DNA of 64,000 nucleotides from Phycisphaeraceae bacterium (GTDB lineage: Bacteria; Planctomycetota; Phycisphaerae; Phycisphaerales; SM1A02): NCBI GenBank assembly GCA_019636755.1, contig JAHBWZ010000006.1, positions 186,001 to 250,000 on the forward strand, written 5' to 3'. This document shows positions 7,939-16,986 of the stretch, piece after piece. The first letter of the stretch is position 1. Every line of letters starts with the position of its first letter. The notes below the pieces were generated by a model that saw only the letters and a program-made list of their open reading frames with translations, searched no databases and was not told the DNA's origin. Both the position numbers and the translations under genes were made by a program.

Positions 7939-9672
7939 CTACCCCGCGGTCACCTGCAGGACTTCCTCCGCGGTCGTGAGGCCGCCCTTCACTTTCACCA
8001 TGCCGTCACTCCGGAGGCTGACGAAGCCGCTGCTGTGAACGATTGCCAGGATCTCGTGAAGTCCCGCTCCGCGCGCAATCGCGCCCATCGTCTCCTCGTT
8101 CGGGATCAGCATCTCGAAGATGCCGATCCGACCGGCGAACCCTGTTCCCCGGCAGCGTGCGCAGCCCTGCCCTCGCTGGAGTGTCTCCACCGGGCCGGCG
8201 TGCATTTCCACCACCGCACGCACCACCTCCTCGGGAACATAGCTGTCCTTGCAGTGCGGACAGATCTTCCGGACCAGGCGCTGGGCAAGCACACCCCGCA
8301 GCGTCGCCGCCACGAGATACGACTCGATTCCCATGTTGACCAGGCGGGTGACGGCACTCGGTGCATCGTTCGTGTGGAGCGTGGAGAACACCAGGTGACC
8401 GGTGAGCGCCGCCTGCGTGGCGATGATCGCGGTCTCCTCATCGCGGATCTCGCCGACCATGAGAATGTCCGGGTCCTGTCGGAGAATCGCCCGGAGCGCC
8501 ATGCTGAACGTGAATCCCGCCTTCTCGTTCACCTGTGACTGGTTGATCCCCGGGATATGGGCCTCCACCGGGTCCTCGACCGTCGAGATGTTGAGATGCT
8601 CCGAGTTGAGCATATTCAACACCGAATAGAGCGTCGTCGACTTTCCGGATCCGGTCGGACCGGTCACCAGGACCACGCCGTTCGGAAGGGAGACGACCGA
8701 CTTCCACGCCTCGAGCATCGATGCCGAGAACCCGAGCTTCTCCAGCGAGACGATCGTGTTCCGGTTGTCGATCACCCGGATCACCACCGTCTCCCCGAAC
8801 TTCCCCGGCATCGTCGACACCCGGAGATCGATCGGTCGCCCTTCCATCATGACGTGGATGTCGCCATCCTGCGGGACGCGACGCTCGGAAATGTCCAGGT
8901 TCGCCATGATCTTGATACGGCTCGCGATCGCCGCCTGCATCTGGTACGGCGGATGGAGCCGGTCATACAGCCGTCCATCCAGTCGGAACCGGATCCTGAG
9001 GTCGCGGTCCTCAGGTTCGATATGGATGTCTGAAGCGCCGTCCTGTACCGCGGAATAGAGCACATAGTTGACGAGTTTCACGACCGGGTTCTGTCCGGCG
9101 ATCTCCTCCAGGTCCGCGATCTCAGTCGCGGCCTTCTCCACGACGCTGAAGTCGGCATCGTCAATGTCCTCATAGATGTCGTCGATGACGAAGACATTGG
9201 CTGCGGGCAGATATGCCCGCAGCGCCGCGCTGATCTCCCCGGATGTCGCCACCGCGATCTGCACAAGATGACCGGTGAGTCGTCCGATCTCCTCGACCAG
9301 GTACATGTTGGCGGGCTCGGTAATCGCAACGGTGAGCACGCCCTGGACAAGGAACAGCGGAAGGACACTGTTCTCCTCGATGAACTCCCGCGGGAGTACC
9401 TCGATCACCTTGGGATCGGCGATTCGCGCCACCTGCGACACGAACGGAACGCCGTAGCCATCCGCCACGGCCTGGAGCACGTCCGCCTCGGTCGCGAGTC
9501 CGAGTTCGATGAGGATCTCACCGAGCAGCCGTCGCTTCCCACGGACGCGCTGATGTTCCAGCGCCTGCTGGAGCTGCTCGGCCGTGATCACCCCGCGGGA
9601 TACAAGCAGGTCGCCGATCTGAACACGGGGCACTGCGAAGGTCGATGCATGTCCGGATGCTGGCTGGATCAC
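7939..9672 (-). CDS. pilB: Type IV pilus/type II secretion assembly ATPase (PilB/GspE) with MshEN-like N-terminus
   Basis: The 577-residue cytoplasmic hexameric ATPase powers pilin or pseudopilin extrusion. Walker A is GPTGSGKS (338-345), the Asp box lies near 361-370, Walker B is LMVGE (404-408), the His box is STLHTNDA (430-437), and a zinc site is formed by C471, C474, C504 and C507. Residues 15-78 contain two tandem helix-loop repeats of the MshEN type, which binds cyclic-di-GMP in other proteins. The usual RLG of each repeat is QIG (18-20) and LLG (49-51) here, so binding is uncertain. The gene lies between the STAS gene and pilC. No pilT retraction ATPase is present in the window. Confidence 0.92.
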   Translation of the reverse strand: MIQPASGHASTFAVPRVQIGDLLVSRGVITAEQLQQALEHQRVRGKRRLLGEILIELGLATEADVLQAVADGYGVPFVSQVARIADPKVIEVLPREFIEENSVLPLFLVQGVLTVAITEPANMYLVEEIGRLTGHLVQIAVATSGEISAALRAYLPAANVFVIDDIYEDIDDADFSVVEKAATEIADLEEIAGQNPVVKLVNYVLYSAVQDGASDIHIEPEDRDLRIRFRLDGRLYDRLHPPYQMQAAIASRIKIMANLDISERRVPQDGDIHVMMEGRPIDLRVSTMPGKFGETVVIRVIDNRNTIVSLEKLGFSASMLEAWKSVVSLPNGVVLVTGPTGSGKSTTLYSVLNMLNSEHLNISTVEDPVEAHIPGINQSQVNEKAGFTFSMALRAILRQDPDILMVGEIRDEETAIIATQAALTGHLVFSTLHTNDAPSAVTRLVNMGIESYLVAATLRGVLAQRLVRKICPHCKDSYVPEEVVRAVVEMHAGPVETLQRGQGCARCRGTGFAGRIGIFEMLIPNEETMGAIARGAGLHEILAIVHSSGFVSLRSDGMVKVKGGLTTAEEVLQVTAG

Positions 9673-9684
9673 GGGTTCCTCCGC

Positions 9685-10020
9685 TCAGCGCAGGCTGCGC
9701 GCCGCCGACTCGATTGACTCATGCACGTCGAACTTCCGCTCCAGGCGGGTGACCGTGAGAATCCGGGAGACCGTATCGTCGAGGCCGACCAGGCGCAGCC
9801 TTCCTCCCTTCCGGTCCAACTGTGACGAGAGCCAGAGCAGCTTCTCGAGCCCTGCGGAGTCGACCAGGCCGACATGCGTCATGTCCAGCACTACGTGACG
9901 GATACCGGCATTGAAGCGGTCCTCGGCAGCTCGCCCGAACGCGTCCACCTGGTCCGCGGTAAGACTGCCGCTCATGGTCAGGACGCTGACAGGACCATGA
10001 TCCTCGTAGCTGACTTTCAT
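9685..10020 (-). CDS. STAS domain protein (anti-sigma factor antagonist-like)
   Basis: The 111-residue protein is a single STAS domain of the SpoIIAA type. The phosphorylatable serine is probably S55 in LVDSAGLEKL. Such proteins switch partners when phosphorylated by an anti-sigma or serine kinase. No such kinase or PP2C phosphatase is encoded nearby, so the partner is unknown. Its ATG overlaps the HD-GYP stop by 4 nt, so the two are translationally coupled. The position between the HD-GYP protein and PilB suggests a role in the same signalling chain, which is inference. Confidence 0.85.
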   Translation of the reverse strand: MKVSYEDHGPVSVLTMSGSLTADQVDAFGRAAEDRFNAGIRHVVLDMTHVGLVDSAGLEKLLWLSSQLDRKGGRLRLVGLDDTVSRILTVTRLERKFDVHESIESAARSLR

Positions 10021-11639
10021 CGTGCCGCTCCCGCACCGTCGCGGCGCATGTGTTCATCGATGAGTCGATCGAACTCGCTGAAGTCGAGTGCGAGAAACGC
10101 CGGCACGAGGTCCGGGTCGAACTGCGATCCCGCACACTTCTGCACTTCTGCGAGGACCTCAGCCCGCGACAGCCGGCTCCGGTAGGTGCGATTGCTGCTC
10201 ATCGCGTCGAATGAGTCTGCGAGGGCGATCAGGCGCGCAATGCGCGGGATCTGCTCGCCTGCAAGTCCCGACGGATACCCGCGTCCGTCCCAGCGCTCGT
10301 GGTGATGCAGCACGCCGGGAAGAACCGGACGGAAGTGCGGGATATCACGGAGAATCCTGTGCCCGATCTCCGGATGCCGTCGGATCCAGGCGAACTCCTC
10401 TTCCGTCAGCCGGCCTGGCTTGGTCAGCACCGCCTCCGGAACACCGATCTTCCCGACATCATGGACAAGGCCAGCCTTGTGCGCGATCGCAACATCCTCC
10501 TCAGGCAGTCCTGTCGCGGCCGCCAGGTCCCGTGTCAGGAGCGCGACACGCCGTGAGTGACCGAACGTGTAGGGGTCCTTCGCATCGATCGACGCGGTCA
10601 GCGCCTCGAGCGTGCCGACGATCGTCGCGTTGAGATCATCATAGAGAGCCGCGTTCTCGAGAAAGATCGCGGCATGACCCGCGGTAGCAGCCAGAAGCTT
10701 GAGATCGGACGAGCTGATTCTTGCACCGTCGCCCGTCTTCTCTCCGGCAACGAAGTGACCCAGCAGTGCCTCATCGCTTCCGATGATCGGCTGGACAAGG
10801 AGCGACGCCCCCAGCCCATCGGCGAGCTTCGACCCTGGGTCGCGTGCATCGACGACGAATGAGCCGCGATCCTCACCCGATGCCGCGAGATCCCGGAGAA
10901 ACCGGCGGATGACTGACGGCGGCGGTCCGTCGCCTGCGAAGATCGACCGGCCGCTCATGCGCTTGAGCCGGTCAGTATCATCCTGCAGGACCACGGCGAT
11001 CCATCGGAACGACAGCGTCTCGAAGAGTTCATCCGCTACGGTCGCGACGAACCGGTCCGGCTGCTCGACGACGGTCATGTTGCGGATCGTCCCGTAGAGG
11101 AGATTGATCTCCTCGTACGACTCGCCGAGTTCGCGGCCGATACTTTCCAGCTCCAGCGAAGCGGACTCGATGCGTGTCTCGTCCTCCACGAGATTCCGCA
11201 CGAGAGCCGCCAGTCGATCGCACTCGCCGGGATGCGCCGGTGGCAGCGAGAGGATCATCGTCCGCGTGGACTCGAGGTCCAGCCGTGCCGACTGACAGAG
11301 AGCATGCAGGAACTCCGACTCCACGATCTCGAGTGTCGGAATCGCGAGGATAGCGCTCAGAACCGGACGGCGGCGTCTCGGGATCACGATCGGATACAGT
11401 CGAAGTCCCGCGAACGGCTGCACCGGATCGGTCAGGCGCTGCTCCGACCACTGTTCGCGAAGGGATCCGATCGCCTGGCGTACCAGCGGCGAGCCGGTCA
11501 GCAGCCGGCGCAGCCGGTCGGTCATGCACTTCTCCGTCGGCAGGGTCATCGCCGGAAGGAGAATCAGACCGAGCCGGCGGACCCTGTCCTCCACGGCGAC
11601 GACGGCCGTCGGATCGATGACCTGCGCAGACGGTGTCAT
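10017..11639 (-). CDS. GAF and HD-GYP domain protein, probable cyclic-di-GMP phosphodiesterase
   Basis: This 540-residue soluble protein has an N-terminal region of about 180 residues of unknown type, a GAF-like sensor region (about 186-330) and a complete HD-GYP domain. The metal and catalytic signature is intact: H361, H393-D394 in LVHDVGKIG, HHHE (445-448), DGRGYP (451-456) and DSFDAM (475-480). The family hydrolyses cyclic-di-GMP to pGpG or GMP. The start ATG overlaps the response-regulator stop by 4 nt, and the stop overlaps the STAS start by 4 nt. It could lower cyclic-di-GMP under control of the neighbouring kinase and regulator and so affect the pilus ATPase. Confidence 0.88.
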   Translation of the reverse strand: MTPSAQVIDPTAVVAVEDRVRRLGLILLPAMTLPTEKCMTDRLRRLLTGSPLVRQAIGSLREQWSEQRLTDPVQPFAGLRLYPIVIPRRRRPVLSAILAIPTLEIVESEFLHALCQSARLDLESTRTMILSLPPAHPGECDRLAALVRNLVEDETRIESASLELESIGRELGESYEEINLLYGTIRNMTVVEQPDRFVATVADELFETLSFRWIAVVLQDDTDRLKRMSGRSIFAGDGPPPSVIRRFLRDLAASGEDRGSFVVDARDPGSKLADGLGASLLVQPIIGSDEALLGHFVAGEKTGDGARISSSDLKLLAATAGHAAIFLENAALYDDLNATIVGTLEALTASIDAKDPYTFGHSRRVALLTRDLAAATGLPEEDVAIAHKAGLVHDVGKIGVPEAVLTKPGRLTEEEFAWIRRHPEIGHRILRDIPHFRPVLPGVLHHHERWDGRGYPSGLAGEQIPRIARLIALADSFDAMSSNRTYRSRLSRAEVLAEVQKCAGSQFDPDLVPAFLALDFSEFDRLIDEHMRRDGAGAAR

Positions 11640-12037
11640 GCCGCCTCCGAGTTGCCCGACCGCGGCGCGTTCTCTGCGAGAATCTGCTCCACCCGGCGCA
11701 GGACCTCGCGCGGGCCGAACGGCTTGCTCATGACCTCCCGGATACCTGTTCCCGCGATCGCCTCCTCGGCGAGATTGAATCCCTGTGCGGTCAGCATGAT
11801 GATCGGAATGTGCGCTGTCGTCGGCTCTGCACGCAGCGCCCGCGCCAGCTCCAGACCGTTCCGGTATTCCATGTGCAGGTCGGTGATCACGAGATCCGGC
11901 CGTTCGCGGATGGCGACCTCTGTGCCTTCCTCGCCGTCAATGGCGGTCAGCACCTCGTGACCGGCGTTCCGGAGTTTGATGAGAAGCACCTGGACAATGT
12001 GCGCCTCATCATCGACCACCAGGATCCGATATCCCAT
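11636..12037 (-). CDS. Single-domain response regulator (CheY-like receiver)
   Basis: The 133-residue protein is a receiver domain with no output domain. Phosphoacceptor D53 lies in LVITDLHM, with acidic pair D9-D10, switch T83 and K105 in SKPFG. The start at 12037 is preceded by GGAGGAGCAGG, a strong Shine-Dalgarno. The frame extends upstream, but that extension lies antisense-like inside the kinase gene. It is probably phosphorylated by the adjacent histidine kinase. As it lacks DNA-binding capacity it may act by contacting the HD-GYP or STAS protein encoded downstream. Confidence 0.9.
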   Translation of the reverse strand: MGYRILVVDDEAHIVQVLLIKLRNAGHEVLTAIDGEEGTEVAIRERPDLVITDLHMEYRNGLELARALRAEPTTAHIPIIMLTAQGFNLAEEAIAGTGIREVMSKPFGPREVLRRVEQILAENAPRSGNSEAA

Positions 12038-12050
12038 CTCCTGCTCCTCC

Positions 12051-13511
12051 TCAAGCCGCCGTGCGCAGCCCGGCGTATCGCATCGGGATGCTGCATGTGA
12101 ACCGCGAGCCGAGTCCGAGCTTCGACTCGACCTCGATCTGTCCCCTGTGAACGGTCTCGATGATGTGCTTGCAGAGATTGAGGCCGAGACCTGTTCCCTT
12201 CGCGATCCGGCTGTAGTTCTCGATACGGAAGAATTTCTCGAAGACGCGGTCGATCGAATCCGGCGGAATTCCGAGTCCCGTGTCGGCAACCGAGAATACC
12301 ACCGTTCGCGTCAGGTTCTCCGAATCCGCGGTCACGGTCACGCGCCCGCCTTCAGGGGTGTACTTGACGGCGTTCGAGAGCAGGTTCAGGGCGACCTGGT
12401 ACAGCATGTCCTCGTCGCCCTCCACCGTAAGGTCGACATCGGAGATCCTCGAGATCAGCGTGATCTTCTTCTCCTGCGCCTGCGGGGAAAGAGTCTCCAC
12501 GGCGCGCGCCAGGACGCCCTTCATGTCGACGAGCGTCCTGGACACCTGGAGAATCCCGGCCTCGATCCTCGAGATGTTCAGCATGTTGTCGATGAGCCGG
12601 CCGAGCCGGTCGGACTCGTTGCGGATGATCTTGTAGAAGTCCACGCGGGACTCCTCATCCGCCGCCTCGCCGTCAAGAAGCATCTCGATGTAGGCGCGGA
12701 TCGATGTCAGTGGTGTGCGCAGCTCATGACTCGCCTTCGCAACGAAATCGGTCTTCAATTGCGAGACTTCCCGCTCCCGCGTCAGATCATGGAGCACGGT
12801 CACCACACCGGCGGAATCATTGTGAGCACCACGGACGGACGAGAGCGCGATGTCGCAGAGCATCCGCTCAGGCCGGTCGGAGCCGGTAATCGCATGTTCA
12901 ACCGTGCGCTGGGCGCCCGGCCCCGCCTCCCGGACATCCCGGATGAGCTGGCAGAGTTCGAGATCAGCGACGACCTCGGCAACAGGCCGGCGCATCGCGA
13001 TCTCAAGGCGGAAGGCGAGATCGCGCGCCGCCGCGGCGTTGGCCATGACCACCTCGTCGAAGGCGTTGGTCACGAGTACACCGTCCCGAAGCGCGTCCAG
13101 GACAGCCACGACGAGTTGCCTCTCCGTCTCCGCGACACGGTGTCGGATGCGGAGTTCTCTCGCCTCCGCCGCCAGACGCTGCTCACGCTCCGACCTCGCC
13201 GAGAGAGCGGACGTCGCCGCCGACGCCACCGGGCTGAGGACGCCGCCCGCACCGATCGTGCCCGGCCGCTCGGCAGCCGCTTCCTCGGAGATGCGCCGTG
13301 CCAGCCGGCCGGCACTCCGGGAGGTGAGTGCAAGCGCGAGCCCCTGGAGCACGAGTGATGCGATGACCACGGGCAGGCCGACCGTCAGGAGCGTCACCGG
13401 CCCCGCGCTCAGGCGCGCAGAGACTCCCGGTGCGACGAGATGGTGCAGCCCGACGGCGGCGGCTCCGACCGCAAACGCGAGCAGCAGACTGATCCAGACG
13501 GCTCTTGCCAC
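12051..13511 (-). CDS. Membrane sensor histidine kinase with PAS domain
   Basis: The 486-residue kinase has two membrane helices (about 5-25 and 36-62), a short cytoplasmic linker, a PAS-like domain (about 130-245), and HisKA and HATPase_c domains. H262 in KASHELRTPL is the phosphorylation site. The N box includes N376 and N380, the G1 box is DTGLGI (410-415) and the G2 box is GTGLGL (439-444). I chose the GTG at 13511 because GGAG lies 6 nt upstream and the first helix begins directly after it. Longer starts would overlap the upstream lipoprotein gene and add a non-family Arg/Pro-rich stretch. It has almost no periplasmic loop, so it probably senses a membrane or cytoplasmic cue. Confidence 0.88.
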   Translation of the reverse strand: MARAVWISLLLAFAVGAAAVGLHHLVAPGVSARLSAGPVTLLTVGLPVVIASLVLQGLALALTSRSAGRLARRISEEAAAERPGTIGAGGVLSPVASAATSALSARSEREQRLAAEARELRIRHRVAETERQLVVAVLDALRDGVLVTNAFDEVVMANAAAARDLAFRLEIAMRRPVAEVVADLELCQLIRDVREAGPGAQRTVEHAITGSDRPERMLCDIALSSVRGAHNDSAGVVTVLHDLTREREVSQLKTDFVAKASHELRTPLTSIRAYIEMLLDGEAADEESRVDFYKIIRNESDRLGRLIDNMLNISRIEAGILQVSRTLVDMKGVLARAVETLSPQAQEKKITLISRISDVDLTVEGDEDMLYQVALNLLSNAVKYTPEGGRVTVTADSENLTRTVVFSVADTGLGIPPDSIDRVFEKFFRIENYSRIAKGTGLGLNLCKHIIETVHRGQIEVESKLGLGSRFTCSIPMRYAGLRTAA

Positions 13512-13569
13512 GATGATCTCCGAGGATCCGCGATCGATCCCCGGATCGTGATCGCGCCCTTCAACCGGA

Positions 13570-14787
13570 TCAGTTGTCGGCTCGTGCCTGCAGGAACTGC
13601 ACCATGGATGCCTCGAGCCAGCGGGCATCCTGAGAAGATGGATCGCGTGCGACGGCCGTGCGGTATGCGTGGAGTGCATCCTGCGGACGTCCCGCCGCCT
13701 CGAATGCCCGTCCGAGAAGGATCAGAGCAGCGGTGCCGCTGGAGTCGCGATCGACCGCGCGCTGGAGCATCGGCAGTGCGGCCTCGGCCCGCCCCAGCGA
13801 AAGCTCGACCGCGCCTTCGAGCATCCACCCCTCCGGCCTGCCGGGGGCCAGTCGCTGGACGCGACGCGCCGCCTCGGACATCCGGGCACGATCGTCGATG
13901 TCCCACGAGAGCAGCCCCAGTTCGATCCAGGCGGAGGTGTCCGTCGGATTCTCGTGGACGATGTTCCGATAGCGTGCATGGGCCTCGTGAAGCTGACCCG
14001 TCTGCACGAGGCACCTGGCCTCGAGGACCGCGAGATCAGGCCGGACGCGTCCGATGCGCCGGCGCAGGCTCTCCGCCGTGGACACCGCTTCGTTGAACTG
14101 CTGCGCCGACCACTGGGCCCAGAGGTGCTCCTCGAGCAGCTGCGTGTTCTCAGGATCGAGCATCCGGGCCTGCAGGAGGAGCTCCGACGCGCGCCGCGGG
14201 TTGCCCTGCAGCATCTCCACCTGGGCCAGGAGCTGGAGCAGGACTGCACTGCTCTCGAAGAACCGGAGTCTCGACTCGACGAGCGCGCCGGCGCGATCGA
14301 CCTGCCCGGTCGAGAGAAGCATCTCCGCCGCCGCGACGAGGTACTGCAGGTTCTCCGGCTCGAGTTCCAGCGCCTTCTGATAGGCCGAGAGCGCCTCCTC
14401 GTCCCGTCGCCAGCGCTGGCAGACGATGCCGAGGTAGTACTGTGCCTCGGCCTCCGCTCCACCGAGTGCAATCGCTTCCGCGAACGCCTTTTCGGCGGCT
14501 TCGAGCCGATTGACCTCCAGCAGAATGCGCCCTCGCATCACGTGGAACATCCCGGCCCCCGGCGCCTGTGTGATCGCGTGGTCGATCTCCCGCAGCGCCT
14601 TCTCGAACTCGCCGGTCCCGTAGTACTGCCGGGCGCGCTCGTAGGTGAAGCTCGCCTGGAAGCCGTCGATGCGGGCACGGGCATCGGCTCTCGCCTCCTG
14701 GCCGGCACGGGTCGGGCCGGCGCAGCCTGCACCGAGGAGCATGACCGCGGCCACGAGGACGGACGACTGAAGCATGCGGATGATCAT
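13570..14787 (-). CDS. TPR-repeat lipoprotein
   Basis: The 405-residue protein has a lipoprotein signal peptide with lipobox LGAGC (Cys about 22) and roughly eight to nine TPR units from residue 50 to the end, for example YYLGIVCQRWRRDEEALSAY. TPR lipoproteins such as PilF/PilW act as pilotins for the secretin in type IV pili. Its place directly after the secretin gene fits that role, but it is longer than a typical pilotin. It begins the lipoprotein-kinase-regulator-HD-GYP-STAS stretch. A GGAG lies about 13 nt before the ATG. The function is inferred from repeats and context only. Confidence 0.8.
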   Translation of the reverse strand: MIIRMLQSSVLVAAVMLLGAGCAGPTRAGQEARADARARIDGFQASFTYERARQYYGTGEFEKALREIDHAITQAPGAGMFHVMRGRILLEVNRLEAAEKAFAEAIALGGAEAEAQYYLGIVCQRWRRDEEALSAYQKALELEPENLQYLVAAAEMLLSTGQVDRAGALVESRLRFFESSAVLLQLLAQVEMLQGNPRRASELLLQARMLDPENTQLLEEHLWAQWSAQQFNEAVSTAESLRRRIGRVRPDLAVLEARCLVQTGQLHEAHARYRNIVHENPTDTSAWIELGLLSWDIDDRARMSEAARRVQRLAPGRPEGWMLEGAVELSLGRAEAALPMLQRAVDRDSSGTAALILLGRAFEAAGRPQDALHAYRTAVARDPSSQDARWLEASMVQFLQARADN

Positions 14788-14822
14788 GGTGATTCGACTC
14801 CGGTCTCTGAGTAGGGAGGAAT

Positions 14823-14852
14823 GGCGGTCGCGGAGTCCCCTCCGCGACCGCC
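14823..14852 (-). terminator. Strong intra-operon hairpin after the secretin gene
   Basis: A perfect 12-bp stem (GGCGGTCGCGGA at 14823-14834 with TCCGCGACCGCC at 14841-14852) closes a 6-nt loop, 40 nt beyond the secretin stop. There is no T-tract on the minus strand, so it may attenuate or protect the upstream message rather than end it. Confidence 0.6.
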
Positions 14853-14892
14853 GTCGTGTGTTCTCTCTCTTCTCCCCGCCCGGCCGACTCCG

Positions 14893-16950
14893 TCACTCGT
14901 CGATGAAGCCGGCGCCGGGCACCTCGACGGTCGTCATCTCCGGCTGCCGGTCCTCGCCGGCGTCGTCCGCGAAGTCCTCGGCGAACGGCGACCACCGGCC
15001 CGCGCCCGCTGCGAGGAAATACTCGTGAATGAACCGGTTCATGAACGCCCGTCGCTCCCGCTCCGCCGCATCAGCCGGCGTCGTCGGGTTCGTGGCGGGC
15101 ACCGGGCCTGTCGATGACACCGCGCCGGCCATGCGTTCGCCGCTCATCCCGGTGCCGCCCGGGATCGCCTGCGGCATGAATGGCTGCGGCGTCAGTCGGC
15201 TCTGGATGTCGCCGCTCGTGGCGGCTCCCAGCCGCCCGCGGATTGCGCGCTCGATGATGCTTCGCTCGAAGTGCGAAGTCTCGTCACCGAGCAGTCGCTG
15301 CCGCAGTCGCGCGATTTCGGGCTGCTTCGAGTTGAGCCGCAGGGAGTTGTTGATGTGATAGACGGCCTGGTCCACATCACCCCGCTCGAACGACTCGAGC
15401 GCGCGGGCGTTGTGGTTCGACGTCTGCCGCTCCCGGCTGAACGGAAGGAGTCCCTGACGTGCGCCGAGCATGACCTTGTCGGTGTAGTAGGCTGCTTCGG
15501 ACCCGATCGACCAGAGAATGTCATCCTTCACGATCGTCGGGGTGATCATGAAGATGATCTCGTCCCGCGCCACGTCGTCGTCATGCCCTCGGAAGGCCGC
15601 GCCGAGCACCGGAATGTCACCGAGCACGGGAACCTGCCGGCGCGAGATGTTGTTCCGCTCCTTGTACAGGCCGCCGAGCACGAGCGTCTGACCGTCCTTG
15701 ATCCGGACGTTGGTCGTCAGTTCATTCGTGAGTTCGTCCGGGATCGTGGTCTCCCGGCCGGTCTGATCGGTGACACGGCGCAGGCTGGCCTCGCTGACGC
15801 GCGGCCGGAGTTCCATGCGGATCATGTCGTTCTGTGCGATGAACGGGCGGAAGGTGAGCTGGATGCCCGTGTCGAGGAACTCGACGCGCTGCGTCGCCGC
15901 GGTCTCGGTGACCGATGTCGAGAGGTACCCGATCTTCGCACCGACCAGGATCTCGGCGCGCTGCCGGTTCAGGCACATGATCTTGGGCCGCGAGAGGACG
16001 GTGTTGTCGGTCACGTCGTCCAGCAGCCGAAGGAATCCCGCGACGTCGCCACGGACCACGCCCAGCTTGAATCCGCCGGCGCCGGCCGTGTTGCCGACCG
16101 TCGACTGCAGGCCCAGTGCCCGATTGTCTCCGGGAACGAAGCCGTCGGACCGCGTCGCCTTGGTGTCGGCGCCTGACTCGTTGCCGAGCAGCAGGTTGTT
16201 GACCGCCGTCAGCGGGTTCGTCAGATTGGTGAAGTTGAGGCTGGAAAGGGCCGCGAAGTCGACGCCGAATGCGTTCTTCTCCGTCAGGTTGCTCTGGAGG
16301 ATGGTCGCCTCGACCAGCACCTGCCGCGGCGCCGTGTCGATGTCCGCGATGAGTCCGGCGATCCGCTCCAGATTCTCTGGGAAGTCGTTGACCACGACCC
16401 GCGCCGTGAACGCGTAGGAGTCCGTCCCGCCGGCGCTCACGCTCGGGGCGAAGCCCTCGGCCACGTCGCCTCTCGCGACGGCCTTGCCGCCATCGCTGAG
16501 GAGCGGTTCGATCATCTCGAGCGCGTCCTTCGCGGAAAGATAGTCCAGTTCGTAGATGCGCGACTCGCGCCGGCGCTTCCTGGCCTCCATCTCCTCCAGC
16601 TCGGTGAGCGTGTAGATGTAGATGAAGTTGCCCTCTGACCGGTAGCCGTACCCGTTGACATCGAGGATCGCGTGGAGCGCCTCATCGAGCGAGACATCAA
16701 ACAGGTTCGCGTTGATCGTTGCAGAGACGTTCCGTGACGTGATGATGTTCTTCTCGAACTGGATCGCCAGCATGGCGAGTACCTGGCCGAGATCGGTGTC
16801 CTGCACCGCCAGGGTCACGGACTGCTGTGTGCCGCCGCGCGCGGCCCCGCCGGCCTGTCCGAATGCCACGGGCGTCGACGTCGCGAGTACGAGCGCCGTT
16901 CCCACGCCGGCAAGCCGGCCGAAGAGTCTGGTTCGACGGTTCTGGTTCAT
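14893..16950 (-). CDS. pilQ: Secretin (PilQ/GspD family) with unusual C-terminal extension
   Basis: This 685-residue outer-membrane secretin forms the pilus or secretion gate. It has a signal peptide (residues 1-31, ending VAFG), an STN-like domain (about 44-112), an N1-type domain (about 125-205) and the secretin barrel domain (about 205-480), which includes VPVLGDIPVLGAAF and the end motif EIIFMITPTIV. After the barrel comes an unusual tail of about 190 residues with one TPR-like helix pair (ARALESFERGDVDQAVYHI) and a charged, acidic end. An AGGAGAG Shine-Dalgarno precedes the ATG. It is the last member of the conserved pilM-N-O-P-Q block. Confidence 0.9.
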   Translation of the reverse strand: MNQNRRTRLFGRLAGVGTALVLATSTPVAFGQAGGAARGGTQQSVTLAVQDTDLGQVLAMLAIQFEKNIITSRNVSATINANLFDVSLDEALHAILDVNGYGYRSEGNFIYIYTLTELEEMEARKRRRESRIYELDYLSAKDALEMIEPLLSDGGKAVARGDVAEGFAPSVSAGGTDSYAFTARVVVNDFPENLERIAGLIADIDTAPRQVLVEATILQSNLTEKNAFGVDFAALSSLNFTNLTNPLTAVNNLLLGNESGADTKATRSDGFVPGDNRALGLQSTVGNTAGAGGFKLGVVRGDVAGFLRLLDDVTDNTVLSRPKIMCLNRQRAEILVGAKIGYLSTSVTETAATQRVEFLDTGIQLTFRPFIAQNDMIRMELRPRVSEASLRRVTDQTGRETTIPDELTNELTTNVRIKDGQTLVLGGLYKERNNISRRQVPVLGDIPVLGAAFRGHDDDVARDEIIFMITPTIVKDDILWSIGSEAAYYTDKVMLGARQGLLPFSRERQTSNHNARALESFERGDVDQAVYHINNSLRLNSKQPEIARLRQRLLGDETSHFERSIIERAIRGRLGAATSGDIQSRLTPQPFMPQAIPGGTGMSGERMAGAVSSTGPVPATNPTTPADAAERERRAFMNRFIHEYFLAAGAGRWSPFAEDFADDAGEDRQPEMTTVEVPGAGFIDE

Positions 16951-16986
16951 GTCTTGGTGCTCTCCTGCTCACCCGTCCTGACGCTG

